A stretch of 64,000 nt of DNA, taken from Anaerosolibacter sp. Its GTDB lineage: Bacteria > Bacillota > Clostridia > Peptostreptococcales > Thermotaleaceae. The notes under the pieces were generated by a model. That model ran no database searches. It was given only the letters and a program-made list of their open reading frames with translations, and was not told where the DNA came from. The stretch lies in NCBI RefSeq assembly GCF_029240175.1, contig NZ_JARBTM010000017.1, positions 58,751-122,750 of the forward strand, written 5' to 3'. Made by a program: the position numbers and the translations under genes. Below are positions 18,229 to 26,878 of this stretch, piece after piece; position 1 is the first letter of the stretch, and each line of letters opens with the position of its first letter.

Positions 18229-18271
18229 TTAAACGTTTTACTTAAACGGTTTACTAAACCGTTTAAGTAAA
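18229..18271. promoter_or_regulatory. Three tandem LacI-type operators of the rbs operon
   Basis: The sites TTAAACGTTTTA (18229-18240), TTAAACGGTTTA (18242-18253) and TAAACCGTTTAA (18255-18266) repeat every 13 bases with one C between them. The latter two also form a 17-bp perfect inverted repeat centred at 18254. They lie directly downstream of the -10 box. Confidence 0.8.
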
Positions 18272-18299
18272 TTATATATTGCCCAATTGTTTTTTTCAA
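18271..18299 (-). promoter_or_regulatory. Promoter of the rbs operon
   Basis: On the minus strand TTGAAA (18299-18294) and TATAAT (18276-18271) are 17 bases apart. The transcription start would fall within the operators, so repressor binding should block initiation. Confidence 0.75.
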
Positions 18300-18381
18300 G
18301 TAGATTTTTTCCTATTTTCTGCATCTTATTTGTGAGTTCGCGACACTCCAATAAAATCTGCTTTTGTGATGCATTAACCTA

Positions 18382-18436
18382 AATAAAGAGACTGATCCAT
18401 TAAGGTTGCCCTTATTAACGGATCAGTCTCTTTATT
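18382..18436 (-). terminator. Terminator after the unknown membrane-protein gene
   Basis: A 17-bp perfect stem (18382-18398 with 18420-18436) closes a 21-base loop, 26 bases after the stop of the minus-strand gene. The minus strand ends in a T-rich tail. Confidence 0.7.
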
Positions 18437-18461
18437 CAGGTAATGATGTAACTCATGGAAA

Positions 18462-19028
18462 TTACTCAAAGTATACAAATTTTATCTTGGATTGGTATAG
18501 CCTTTTATATAGTTTATATTCAACTTTAGATTCTCTCGTTTTTATAAAAATATTCGTGAAAAACTCCCAAAGAAATACCCAGCCGCCTATAAAGACTCCT
18601 TCGTGTAGAACATTAAGCACAATGTTTTGATCGTCTTTAAAGAAAAAATATCCTATACTTAAAAGCGAAAGAGAAAACAATAAGTAAAAAATAGTCTTTT
18701 TATTTAAGTTAGATTGAATCTTCTCAAGCCGTTCTATGGCATAATTATAGTGATTCTGATAGGCAGATATTAAAGCTGTCTCTTTTTTTTCATCTTTTTT
18801 GGATATAGGTAAATATAGCACAATACAGATATTATACTTTAAAGGAATATCTTCTGAAGAATTTACGATGAAATCATTGAACTCAACTTCAATATCTCTC
18901 TTTTTAAATGGTGAAGGGTCCCAATCATCATATACATCATCATAATTATCGAGAGATACTTCGATAAGATATGTTCCGGTTGATTCTTCAAAGTTATAAA
19001 GATTTTGAAAATATCTTTTTTTTTGCAT
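18462..19028 (-). CDS. Conserved protein of unknown function with two membrane segments
   Basis: This 188-residue protein has a soluble N-terminal half with YDDVYDDWDPSPFKKRDIEVEFNDF and SSEDIPLKYN, then two membrane segments (about residues 112-131 and 142-163) and a basic C-terminal tail. The YDD-x(2-3)-DWDPSPF(K/R)xRD pattern looks familiar from widespread hypothetical proteins, but I cannot name the family. It stands alone between the rbs operon and the decayed duplicated block, with its own terminator. The start codon is followed by a lysine-rich MQKKRYF. Confidence 0.7.
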   Translation of the reverse strand: MQKKRYFQNLYNFEESTGTYLIEVSLDNYDDVYDDWDPSPFKKRDIEVEFNDFIVNSSEDIPLKYNICIVLYLPISKKDEKKETALISAYQNHYNYAIERLEKIQSNLNKKTIFYLLFSLSLLSIGYFFFKDDQNIVLNVLHEGVFIGGWVFLWEFFTNIFIKTRESKVEYKLYKRLYQSKIKFVYFE

Positions 19029-19068
19029 TTTATCACCTTTGCTTATATAAAAATAAGGATTTTACCTG

Positions 19069-19347
19069 CTAAAAGGCCTCAAGCATTCCTACCATTGCCG
19101 TTTTTTGTTTAATATCCCCTTCGATGAAATATTTATCTAATGCATTATAGTATATAAATATCATCAATGGCAAGTGGAATATCCAATACGTAGAGAGTAA
19201 GTTTTTTCCCTTTTGCTTTTTCAAAGACTTCATCACCTCATGATAACCATTTACAGGACCATTGGCATGCTGAAGCAGATAAGGAGGCTTCTCATTGATC
19301 AATCGACTCTCTTTTGTGTTCCATTGTCGTCCTCCACTTTCACACAT
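19069..19347 (-). pseudogene. Remnant of a DUF255 thioredoxin-domain gene
   Basis: The frame contains SRLINEKPPYLLQHANGPVNGY, which matches [22 protein letters not shown] at the start of the intact gene at 3710-5779. The CxxC region and the remaining 600 residues are lost. It is oriented away from the promoter remnant at 19598, exactly like the intact gene at 5779 with the promoter at 5860. Confidence 0.75.
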
Positions 19348-19380
19348 AAATTCTTTTATTAATATTCCCCTATCTATTCA

Positions 19381-19415
19381 AATCAAAACTACCCGCTCAG
19401 TGGGTAGTTTTGATT
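19381..19415. terminator. Perfect 14-bp hairpin
   Basis: AATCAAAACTACCC (19381-19394) pairs with GGGTAGTTTTGATT (19402-19415) and a T-rich stretch follows on the plus strand. It sits between the two divergent remnants and may be an insertion scar or terminator. Confidence 0.65.
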
Positions 19416-19597
19416 TTGCTTTTGCAAAGGCTTCATCACATCAGAAAAACCAATTCAAGCAAGCTTAAAATACCGAAAAAAAATATATCCTATGGTGTTG
19501 TCCAAAATAATGAACTCCTACAACCTTTAACATGCTTTTTCATGTGTACCTGTTTTTTATAACCCCTTAGTCAACATGTATCGTTCTTAACTTTTAC

Positions 19598-19744
19598 TTG
19601 ACACGCAACCAAAAATTTTCATATAATTAACCCACGAAAAGCTAGATATTTGCACTTGATTGAACCAAAACAATGGCTTGCCTACTATGAACGGTTTTGG
19701 GATCATAAGCTTGCTAAACTTAAAAATTTTGTGGAAACTAAATA
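19598..19744 (+). pseudogene. Decayed SRPBCC-arsR operon: promoter joined to the arsR tail
   Basis: TTGACA (19598-19603) and TATAAT (19622-19627) with an 18-base spacer copy the 5860 promoter, including the CGCAACCAAAA context. About 30 bases later the sequence jumps to the end of arsR: KQWLAYYERFWDHKLAKLKNF, compared with KQWLSYYERFWDNKLAKLKKF at 6685. The palindromic operator, the whole SRPBCC gene and most of arsR are missing. The promoter probably still drives the VOC gene. Confidence 0.8.
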
Positions 19745-19767
19745 ATAAACAAAGGGGATACTTTGAT

Positions 19768-20163
19768 ATGAAAAGAATTGTACCTAATATCAGCGTAGAA
19801 AACTGTAAAGAAGTACTAGACTACTACAAAGAGGTGTTCGGCGGAGAAATAAAAAATCTTCAAATGACAGACGGAAAGGAAATGTTTAAAGGCCAGGAAG
19901 GTAAAATTCTTCATGCTGAATTGCACATTAACGCCGATTGTATTTTATATCTTAATGATACCTTTGGGCCAAAAACCGAGAGCAGCAATATTAGCATTAT
20001 ACTTCAATTGGATAGTGAAGATGAAATAAACCAGCTGTATACTACACTTAAGTTAAAGGGTACTGTCACTTTTGAATTGCAAAAAACATTTTGGGGTTCT
20101 TACCATGCAGTCGTAACTGATTGTTATGGTACTACATGGTCTATGGATTACGCCGGAAGATAA
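19768..20163 (+). CDS. VOC (glyoxalase/PhnB-like) family protein
   Basis: This 131-residue protein has the vicinal-oxygen-chelate fold of PhnB-like proteins: it starts MKRIVPNISVENCKEVLDYY, has AELHINADCILYLND in the middle and ends with VTDCYGTTWSMDYAG. AAGGGG lies 10 bases before the ATG at 19768. An open frame extends to 19660 but it is only the arsR remnant in another reading. In the other copy of this operon the gene is reduced to about 15 codons. Substrate and metal dependence are unknown. Confidence 0.86.
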   Translation: MKRIVPNISVENCKEVLDYYKEVFGGEIKNLQMTDGKEMFKGQEGKILHAELHINADCILYLNDTFGPKTESSNISIILQLDSEDEINQLYTTLKLKGTVTFELQKTFWGSYHAVVTDCYGTTWSMDYAGR

Positions 20164-20213
20164 TTACCTATTTAAGCTATTACATTGACTTTTGAATAAG
20201 AAATAAGCCCTTC

Positions 20214-20259
20214 GCTCGCTTACCCCACTTCCATATTGGGACGTAAAAGCGAGTTTTTT
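20214..20259 (+). terminator. Terminator after the VOC gene
   Basis: CTCGCTT pairs with AAGCGAG and is followed by TTTTTT. It is homologous to the terminator at 6779-6825. Confidence 0.75.
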
Positions 20260-20285
20260 GCTGTTATGAGCTAAAAATGCTTAGC

Positions 20286-20699
20286 TTATATATGATTTTG
20301 TACTTCCTTTATTACCCATTCTTGCGCTTCCTGATAGTTTGTAAATAGCGCAAGACGAATTGGCCGATCTTGTATTGATTTTCTCATCTGGAGTTCTATA
20401 ACAGATGCATATTTACTTGCCTCATCGATAACGATCGCCCCTCCCATGAATCCAAGACCTTCCATCTTTCCAATATAGGTTTTTAATTCCTCCGTAATCA
20501 TGGATACATCATATGCTCTTAAATCACATAATTTTATCCATTTTCTGTTTTCGAATAGAGGTATAACTTTTGTAGCATAGTCATCATGAAGTCGTTGAAC
20601 ATCGTTGGGTTTCCAATACCCTACAGGCTTTTCAATAACTATATTTTTTGATTCATCCACAATTAATATATATTTATCTTGTATATCTCGAATCTCCAT
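20286..20699 (-). CDS. Conserved hypothetical protein, SpoIIAA/STAS-like
   Basis: This 137-residue protein has alternating beta-alpha pattern with YILIVDESKNIVIEKPVGYW near the start, WIKLCDLRAYD in the middle and RLALFTNYQEAQEWV near the end. This resembles the small SpoIIAA/STAS-like proteins common in Clostridia, but the match is by pattern only. GGAGGG lies 5 bases before the ATG at 20699. It is monocistronic and convergent with the VOC gene. Confidence 0.7.
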   Translation of the reverse strand: MEIRDIQDKYILIVDESKNIVIEKPVGYWKPNDVQRLHDDYATKVIPLFENRKWIKLCDLRAYDVSMITEELKTYIGKMEGLGFMGGAIVIDEASKYASVIELQMRKSIQDRPIRLALFTNYQEAQEWVIKEVQNHI

Positions 20700-20971
20700 A
20701 TAATCCCTCCATGTACATTCCTGTGAATAATCTCCATACACTTATTCAATTCGTTTAGTATAAATTTAAACTATTTTTAATTAAGATACAAGAATTATTT
20801 TTGATTCGAAATAAATATATAGATGACTCAAAGATTGCTATTTGGTGTCTTATGTCGGGAAAATCCGCACGCCTGCCAACATTAACATCTACTCTTTCTA
20901 TTTTAGAAAGAAGGTATACCGTGAAAGCTTTTACTCGGAAAGCATAGTATTACCTAGAAAAGACAAAGCTA
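20700..20971. other. Non-coding stretch
   Basis: No gene is visible. The first bases should contain the promoter of the minus-strand hypothetical gene. Short inverted repeats around GAAAGCTTTTACTCGGAAAGC (20920-20945 area) have no known role. Confidence 0.3.
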
Positions 20972-21018
20972 GGAGCTGTCTCATGGTAGAAATAGTATTC
21001 TACCAATGAGACAGCTCC
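20972..21018. terminator. Terminator of glnN
   Basis: A 20-bp stem with one bulged base (20972-20991 with 20998-21018) lies about 30 bases after the glnN stop. Confidence 0.8.
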
Positions 21019-21049
21019 TTTTATTAATATTTATGATAAGTTTATCTTT

Positions 21050-23155
21050 TTATACTTGGAATAATAAATCTCCATAGGTAGGCATCGGCCATAATGCTTC
21101 GTCTACTAATGTTTCCATATAATCTCCAACGGTTCTTAACTCACCCATGGCAGGAAACACAGATTCTCTGTAGAACTGTGCTTGTTCCAAGGCGTCCCCT
21201 TCCACTTCGGCTGCCTCTTCAGTTACCTTTTCTAGTGCAGCCAATTTCTCTCTGAAAGAAACCAGAGAAGAAGAAACTTCTGTTAGTAAATCTATCTGTA
21301 CAGTTACATCTGCACTGGCCACAGCTGTCCTTATTGTATTGATAGAGGCTGCCAACTCTGTAGCGTATTTGATCGCAGCTGGTATCATCTGACGTTTTAC
21401 CATTTCGATCATGGTTCTTGCTTCGATATTAATTTGCTTCGAGTACTCTTCTAATAGTATTTCATATCTAGCGTGTAGTTCTACTTCACTTAATACTTTA
21501 TGTCTAGCATATAAAGCAATAGCTTTCTCTGTGATGATTGCTGGAATAGCCGCTACCGTGGAAGAAATATTTGGCAGGCCCCTTCTAGCTGCTTCTTCAA
21601 CCCATTCTTCAGAATATCCATTTCCATTGAAGATAATTCTTCCATGTTGTTTTACAATCTCTTGCAGCAATTGTTGTACAGCCCCATTAAAATCAGTCAC
21701 TTTCTCTAGTTGGTCTGCAATTTCTGATAATACATCGGCAACAATAGTATTTAGTACAACATTAGGACCTGAAATAGACCCAGAAGATGGAACCATTCTA
21801 AATTCAAATTTGTTTCCAGTAAATGCAAATGGAGATGTTCTGTTACGATCCGTTGCATCTTTCGGAAGAGCCGGTAGTGTAGAAACGCCAATCGTCAACA
21901 TACCCCCTTGTTTAGAATTCGTCGCTGGACCTTTTTCTATTTGCTCTAAAATATCTGTTAACTGTTCACCAAGGAATATAGAAATGATGGCCGGCGGCGC
22001 TTCATTGGCGCCAAGCCTATGATCATTTCCTGTGTTGGCCGCTGAAAGACGAAGTAAATCCGCATGGACATCTACAGCCTTGATGATTGCCGCTAAGAAT
22101 ACTAAAAACTGTGCATTTTCATGGGGCGTTGTTCCTGGTTCCAATAGGTTTACTCCATCATCGGTACCCATCGACCAGTTATTATGTTTTCCTGATCCAT
22201 TTACTCCTGCAAATGGCTTTTCATGCAATAAGCACACTAAGCCATGACGATTGGCTACTTTTTTCATCGTATCCATGATCAACTGGTTATGATCTGTTGC
22301 AATGTTTGTAGATGCAAAGATTGGTGCCAACTCATGCTGTGCAGGTGCAACCTCATTATGCCTTGTTTTTGCTGCAACACCCAATTTCCATAATTCTGCG
22401 TCTAGTTCTTTCATATAGGCCGAAACTCGTTCTTTTAAGCTTCCAAAATAATGATCTTCTAATTCCTGTCCTTTTGGAGGCATTGCACCAAATAAGGTTC
22501 TTCCTGTATATACTAAGTCCTTACGCCTCTTAAAAAATTCTTTGTCTATTAAGAAATACTCTTGTTCAGCACCCACCGTTGTAATTACCTTTTGAGATGT
22601 TTCATTTCCAAACAATCTTAATACACGAAGGGCTTGCTTAGAAATAGCTTCCATGGAACGTAACAATGGTGTCTTTCTATCCAATGCTTCTCCAGTATAG
22701 GAACAAAATGCCGTTGGAATACATAGGGTATCTTCTTTTAAGAAAGCTGGGGACGTACAATCCCAAGCAGTATATCCTCTCGCTTCAAAGGTTGCTCTGA
22801 TTCCTCCCGATGGGAAAGAGGATGCATCCGGTTCTCCTTTAATCAACTCCTTACCTGAGAACTCCATGATCGCTTTTCCGTCTGCTGTAGGTGATATAAA
22901 GGAGTCATGTTTCTCAGCAGTAAAGCCTGTCATTGGTTGGAACCAGTGAGTGAAGTGGGTTGCTCCTTTTTCTATTGCCCAATCTTTCATTGCATTTGCA
23001 ACAACTTCCGCCACTGCAGGATCTAATTCTACGCCCTGATCAATTGTCTTACGTAATGCCTCATACGTGTTTTTAGGCAGACGCTGCCTCATTACTGCAT
23101 CATTAAATACATTCGTACCAAAGATTTCGCTTAACGATCGATTTGCAAAGTTCAT
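21050..23155 (-). CDS. glnN: Glutamine synthetase, type III
   Basis: This 701-residue cytosolic enzyme makes glutamine from glutamate, ammonia and ATP. Its size and motifs identify the GSIII family: [26 protein letters not shown] [28 protein letters not shown], and [16 protein letters not shown]. Other glutamine synthetase types are about 450 residues. The leader contains a terminator and two hexaloop hairpins that suggest control by an ANTAR antiterminator in response to nitrogen status. No amtB or glnK gene is adjacent. Confidence 0.96.
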   Translation of the reverse strand: MNFANRSLSEIFGTNVFNDAVMRQRLPKNTYEALRKTIDQGVELDPAVAEVVANAMKDWAIEKGATHFTHWFQPMTGFTAEKHDSFISPTADGKAIMEFSGKELIKGEPDASSFPSGGIRATFEARGYTAWDCTSPAFLKEDTLCIPTAFCSYTGEALDRKTPLLRSMEAISKQALRVLRLFGNETSQKVITTVGAEQEYFLIDKEFFKRRKDLVYTGRTLFGAMPPKGQELEDHYFGSLKERVSAYMKELDAELWKLGVAAKTRHNEVAPAQHELAPIFASTNIATDHNQLIMDTMKKVANRHGLVCLLHEKPFAGVNGSGKHNNWSMGTDDGVNLLEPGTTPHENAQFLVFLAAIIKAVDVHADLLRLSAANTGNDHRLGANEAPPAIISIFLGEQLTDILEQIEKGPATNSKQGGMLTIGVSTLPALPKDATDRNRTSPFAFTGNKFEFRMVPSSGSISGPNVVLNTIVADVLSEIADQLEKVTDFNGAVQQLLQEIVKQHGRIIFNGNGYSEEWVEEAARRGLPNISSTVAAIPAIITEKAIALYARHKVLSEVELHARYEILLEEYSKQINIEARTMIEMVKRQMIPAAIKYATELAASINTIRTAVASADVTVQIDLLTEVSSSLVSFREKLAALEKVTEEAAEVEGDALEQAQFYRESVFPAMGELRTVGDYMETLVDEALWPMPTYGDLLFQV

Positions 23156-23192
23156 TTTACATCCCCCTCATATGATAATTTCGTATAAAAAT

Positions 23193-23297
23193 AAAAAGGC
23201 GTCCTCGAATAAACTCGAGAACGCCATTGCCCACAAGACCATAATAGTCATTTTTACATGCAGTTAGCTTTTATTCACAAGAACGCCATTGCCCTTA
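23193..23297 (-). promoter_or_regulatory. ANTAR-type antitermination leader of glnN
   Basis: Minus-strand order: hairpin 1 (23297-23278) with stem TAAGGGC/GTTCTTG and hexaloop AATGGC; hairpin 2 (23232-23219) with stem GGGC/GTTC and the same hexaloop; then a terminator (23225-23198, 11-bp stem with one wobble) and TTTTTATTTTT. Hexaloops with A at position 1 and G at 4 are the ANTAR binding signature. Hairpin 2 overlaps the terminator stem, so the two are mutually exclusive. The 45-base linker is longer than usual. Confidence 0.7.
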
Positions 23298-23452
23298 AGT
23301 ATTTACTGCTGTAATAAGTATTTAATTTTAGTTGACTGAATTTTTATACATATTATCTTACTACACACCGCTACTGTTTGCAACAACTTTTTTCTCCTAA
23401 CGCTGTAAAATATCATCAATTAATTGCTCCATAAAATTCAAACGGTACTTTA

Positions 23453-24697
23453 CTAATGATTATTTAAACTTCTTATATAATCTTCCCTAATGGTTACTAT
23501 GATTTCGATAAATTCGTCCATAGACCCTATCTTATTTCTGTTTAAAAGCATATACTGATCAATGGCAATAGACAGTCCTTGGGCGTTACACCGGTCTATC
23601 ATATTTTCTATGACATCAAAATCTGGATATCCTACCAATGATATAAGTCTGATCATATTCGCACAGGCAGCAAAACCTATAACCTCTGACAAAAATGTTT
23701 CTAAAATCGATTCTTTATAGCCTTTGATCTGCTTATAGGCTTCTTTTCCATCTTTCTCCCAGCATTCATTAAAGAAATATACATAATAGTCATATATCTC
23801 CTTTATGGTTTGCAGTAGATAGATACAATAGGCCTCCCTCTTCCCATCATCAACATTTGATTTAAAGGTAAATGCTGCAAACTGAGATATTAAATGGGCG
23901 ATTAAATATCCCATATCAAATGAATAAGGCCCCATGAAGGTATACTCCATATCAATGATCTTCATCCGATCTTTATCAATAAAAATATTGGAAGTATGTA
24001 AATCACCATGAATGAGGCATTCCCCCCTTTTCATGAATATGTCCCTCATCTTGTAGCATTCTAGAATAATCTCATCTTTCGACCATACAAGCTCAGAGAG
24101 CCTTAGAAGCTTTTTGTTAGGTGTATTGTAATCAAGCCCTTGAAAAGCAGCCCTAATAAATGCAGCATTCTCCATAATGGATCGCATATCTGCATTGATA
24201 AATGTTGCTTGCAGAAGCCTATGGGTTTCCGGTTTTAGATAGAGCTCAGATGTATAGAAATTTGACTTGGCTAAGTATTCTCCTATTTGTTTTGAGAACT
24301 TTGGAAAATATGCCATTTTGTTTAGTTGAAAGCGCATGACTTTTAGATAAGATAAATCTTCCATAATAAAAATATGGTTTTCCCTATCAATATAATAAGT
24401 TTCGGGAATGTATGCTGAAACGATTTGTCCCCTTAATCGAAGGGTTTCATACTCTAGAACGTTTCGAAAAGGAGTTAAATCGTAGCCTTCTCCGAAATAT
24501 TTCAAATAGGGTCTGGCCTGCTTAACAATGACTGATTTCTCATGATTGTATACTCTATAGATATAATTTACAAAACCCTCTTTTTCTTCTTCAGGATTAA
24601 AGTCACTGATATCCTCTACAAGAAGTTGGTTTTGTGGGAATATCCTTGTGTGATTTCGCACATATTCAATGATGTTATCCGGTGTAATAATTAGCAT
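23453..24697 (-). CDS. mtnK: S-methyl-5-thioribose kinase
   Basis: This 414-residue enzyme of the APH/choline-kinase fold phosphorylates methylthioribose in the methionine salvage pathway. Seen motifs: FVNYIYRVY, VIVKQARPY, IFIMEDLSYLK, the catalytic loop LIHGDLHTSNIFID, and IIDMEYTFMGPYSFDMGYLIA, all close to B. subtilis MtnK. Length fits. No mtnA or other salvage gene is next to it. It is monocistronic with a poorly placed ribosome site (GAGGACAG before ATG). Confidence 0.9.
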   Translation of the reverse strand: MLIITPDNIIEYVRNHTRIFPQNQLLVEDISDFNPEEEKEGFVNYIYRVYNHEKSVIVKQARPYLKYFGEGYDLTPFRNVLEYETLRLRGQIVSAYIPETYYIDRENHIFIMEDLSYLKVMRFQLNKMAYFPKFSKQIGEYLAKSNFYTSELYLKPETHRLLQATFINADMRSIMENAAFIRAAFQGLDYNTPNKKLLRLSELVWSKDEIILECYKMRDIFMKRGECLIHGDLHTSNIFIDKDRMKIIDMEYTFMGPYSFDMGYLIAHLISQFAAFTFKSNVDDGKREAYCIYLLQTIKEIYDYYVYFFNECWEKDGKEAYKQIKGYKESILETFLSEVIGFAACANMIRLISLVGYPDFDVIENMIDRCNAQGLSIAIDQYMLLNRNKIGSMDEFIEIIVTIREDYIRSLNNH

Positions 24698-25084
24698 CTG
24701 TCCTCATCACCTATCTATGTTTATTACTCAAATCATATCATCTCAGCCATTATCCATCAATAAAACCGACCCATAACATTTTGCTCACTAGCTATACATT
24801 TTTGTCCTCAGTTGATCAGTTTTTGAATCGTAATAGAAAAAGAATGCGACGTAAGATCGAGATCAAGATTGTGAAAAGAATATTCGTAGGGAGCGGCCCC
24901 TGTGCCGTTCCGTTAGGTTGTTTCCCCGAGATAAACGGAAGGCTGCTTTACAAAATTTGAAATTAATTCCAAGCTACTTAGTGATTATGAAGTATAACTT
25001 TCTTCAAGCATTATCATAATAAATAGAGAGGTACAATATCTCTAAAAGTATTCTTTGTAATGGATTTAGGAGGTGTAGAAACAA
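24698..25084. other. Intergenic region with cold-shock leader
   Basis: Divergent promoters for mtnK and the cold-shock gene must lie here. The 3' part (about 25000-25078) is probably the untranslated leader of the cold-shock mRNA. A GC-rich repeat at 24886-24917 is listed separately. No open frame was convincing. Confidence 0.4.
24886..24917. repeat. REP-like GC-rich hairpin
   Basis: CGTAGGGAGCGGCCCCTGTG and the following GCCGTTC form a 7-bp stem with one wobble in an AT-rich region. It resembles the GTAGGGGCG-type element at 40069-40095. Confidence 0.5.
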
Positions 25085-25282
25085 ATGACAGGCACAGTAA
25101 AATGGTTTAATGCAGAAAAAGGCTTTGGATTCATTGAAAGAGAAGGCGGAGACGATGTATTCGTTCACTTTACAGCTATACAGTCAGAAGGCTTTAAATC
25201 TCTTCAAGAAGGCCAAAAAGTAGAATTTGAAATCGAGCAAGGCGACCGCGGCCCACAAGCCAAAAATGTAATACCTGTTTAG
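25085..25282 (+). CDS. Cold-shock protein, CspA family
   Basis: This 65-residue single cold-shock domain has the RNA-binding motifs [15 protein letters not shown] and DVFVHFTAI, and ends [10 protein letters not shown]. It acts as an RNA chaperone in the cytosol. TTAGGAGG lies 10 bases before the ATG. A terminator follows 22 bases after the stop. Confidence 0.96.
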   Translation: MTGTVKWFNAEKGFGFIEREGGDDVFVHFTAIQSEGFKSLQEGQKVEFEIEQGDRGPQAKNVIPV

Positions 25283-25303
25283 GTTTCCCTACTTTTTCAA
25301 GAC

Positions 25304-25337
25304 AAAAGCCCCATGGATTATCATCCACGGGGCTTTT
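25304..25337 (+). terminator. Terminator of the cold-shock gene
   Basis: AAAAGCCCCATGGAT pairs with ATCCACGGGGCTTTT with one mismatch and a 4-base loop; the T-run is in the stem end. Confidence 0.85.
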
Positions 25338-25381
25338 GCCGAAATAGAAAATCATATATCTAAATATAGGAGCACGCTGAT

Positions 25382-26098
25382 TTAGTGACCTACTGCACCG
25401 CCTAGATAAGCTTCAGAAATCTCTGGTCTAGACGCTAATTCTTTCGCATCTCCTGAAAGAACGATCTTCCCTGTTTCCAATACATATGCCTGATGGGCGA
25501 TGGACAGTGCCATATGGGCATTCTGCTCTACAAGTAGAATGGTTGTTCCCTCTTGATTTAACTCTTTGATAATAGAGAATATTCCTTGCACTAGCAGCGG
25601 TGCCAAGCCCATGGATGGTTCATCCAACAATAGTAATTTTGGCCTTGACATCAATGCTCTACCCATGGCCAGCATCTGTTGCTCCCCACCACTTAGTGTC
25701 CCAGCCTGCTGCTTAATCCTTTCTAAAAGGCGTGGAAATTTCTCAAAAACATGATCCATATCCTTTTTTATACCACTCTTATCTTTTCGAAGATATGCAC
25801 CCAATTCCAAGTTTTCCAATACCGTCATATTTGCAAATACCCTTCTACCTTCTGGAACCTGTGAGATTCCCATAGCCATAATATCCTGGGCTGGCAGTGT
25901 ATTGATCGGTTTTCCTTTGAAAGAAATCTGTCCACTTTTTGCCCTATTTAACCCTGATATGGTTCTCAACGTGGTTGTTTTGCCAGCGCCATTTGCACCG
26001 ATAAGGGTAACGATCTGTCCTTCTGCTACCTCTAAGGAAATACCTTTAATGGCATGGATCGCACCATAAAATACATTTAGATCTTCAACCTTTAGCAT
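25382..26098 (-). CDS. livF: Branched-chain amino acid ABC transporter ATPase LivF
   Basis: This 238-residue ATPase has Walker A GANGAGKTTT, the LivF-typical SQVPEGRRVFANMTV, signature LSGGEQQMLAMGRAL and Walker B LLLLDEPSMGLAP. The start overlaps the livG stop by one base (TAATG). It is the last gene of livKHMGF, the importer for leucine, isoleucine and valine, or related amino acids. Confidence 0.95.
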   Translation of the reverse strand: MLKVEDLNVFYGAIHAIKGISLEVAEGQIVTLIGANGAGKTTTLRTISGLNRAKSGQISFKGKPINTLPAQDIMAMGISQVPEGRRVFANMTVLENLELGAYLRKDKSGIKKDMDHVFEKFPRLLERIKQQAGTLSGGEQQMLAMGRALMSRPKLLLLDEPSMGLAPLLVQGIFSIIKELNQEGTTILLVEQNAHMALSIAHQAYVLETGKIVLSGDAKELASRPEISEAYLGGAVGH

Positions 26099-26868
26099 TA
26101 TATGGCCACCTCCTCGCCTAGATATGCCTCTATAACCTTAGGATTTGACTTAATTTCCTGAGGTGTGCCATGGGCAATAATCTTTCCATAATCCAATACA
26201 TAAATACGCTCACAAACATTCATTACCAAGGACATATCATGCTCGATCAGAAGAACCGTTAGGCCAAAGGTATCTCTAATGAATCGAATCAATTCCATAA
26301 GGGCCTGGGTTTCCTGGGGATTCATCCCTGCAGCAGGCTCATCGAGTAAAATTAGCTTAGGCTGCGTTGCTAAAGCCCTGGCAATTTCCAATCGTCGTTG
26401 TTCCCCATAGGGCATATTCTTCGCATATTCGTCTGCCTTATGATTTAGTTTGAATATCTTTAACAGCTCCATTGCCTTATTTGTAATTTCTTGTTCTTCC
26501 TGTTTAAACTTCTTTGTTCCAAATATACCTGCTGCCACACCATATTTTACATTTTGATGATACGCAATCTTTACGTTATCAATAACGGATAGGTCTTTAA
26601 AAAGCCTGATATTCTGAAAGGTTCTAGCAATTCCCTTCTGAGTAATCTCATAAGGTTTCTTTCCTACAACGCTTTCATTCAGAAAAATAATATCTCCCGA
26701 ACAAGGCTGGTAAACACCTGTAAGCATGTTAAATGCCGTTGTCTTTCCAGCACCATTGGGGCCAATCAGACCAATTAATTCACCTTGATCCAGATAGATT
26801 TCAAATCCACTTACTGCTGTTAAGCCTCCAAAAGTTTTTACTAATTGTTTTGTTTCAATGATCGCCAT
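26098..26868 (-). CDS. livG: Branched-chain amino acid ABC transporter ATPase LivG
   Basis: This 256-residue ATPase has Walker A GPNGAGKTTAFN, the LivG-specific GIARTFQNIRLFKDL, signature YGEQRRLEIARAL, Walker B LILLDEPAAGMNP and H-loop LIEHDM. GAGGTG overlaps the livM stop and is 6 bases before the ATG at 26868; the GTG at 26877 overlaps that site. It is paired with LivF. Confidence 0.95.
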   Translation of the reverse strand: MAIIETKQLVKTFGGLTAVSGFEIYLDQGELIGLIGPNGAGKTTAFNMLTGVYQPCSGDIIFLNESVVGKKPYEITQKGIARTFQNIRLFKDLSVIDNVKIAYHQNVKYGVAAGIFGTKKFKQEEQEITNKAMELLKIFKLNHKADEYAKNMPYGEQRRLEIARALATQPKLILLDEPAAGMNPQETQALMELIRFIRDTFGLTVLLIEHDMSLVMNVCERIYVLDYGKIIAHGTPQEIKSNPKVIEAYLGEEVAI

Positions 26869-26878
26869 GCTGAACACC

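Noticed and set aside
18382..18436. Hairpin as a miniature transposable element
   Set aside because: No target-site duplication seen and it is at the right distance after a stop codon, so a terminator is simpler.
21411..22022. 203-codon open frame on the plus strand
   Set aside because: It lies wholly opposite glnN, has no ribosome site and no known motif; it is a shadow of the real gene.
23219..23294. Direct repeat of GAACGCCATTGCCC as a CRISPR or insertion repeat
   Set aside because: Only two copies; on the minus strand each forms a hexaloop hairpin before a terminator, so they are leader elements of glnN.
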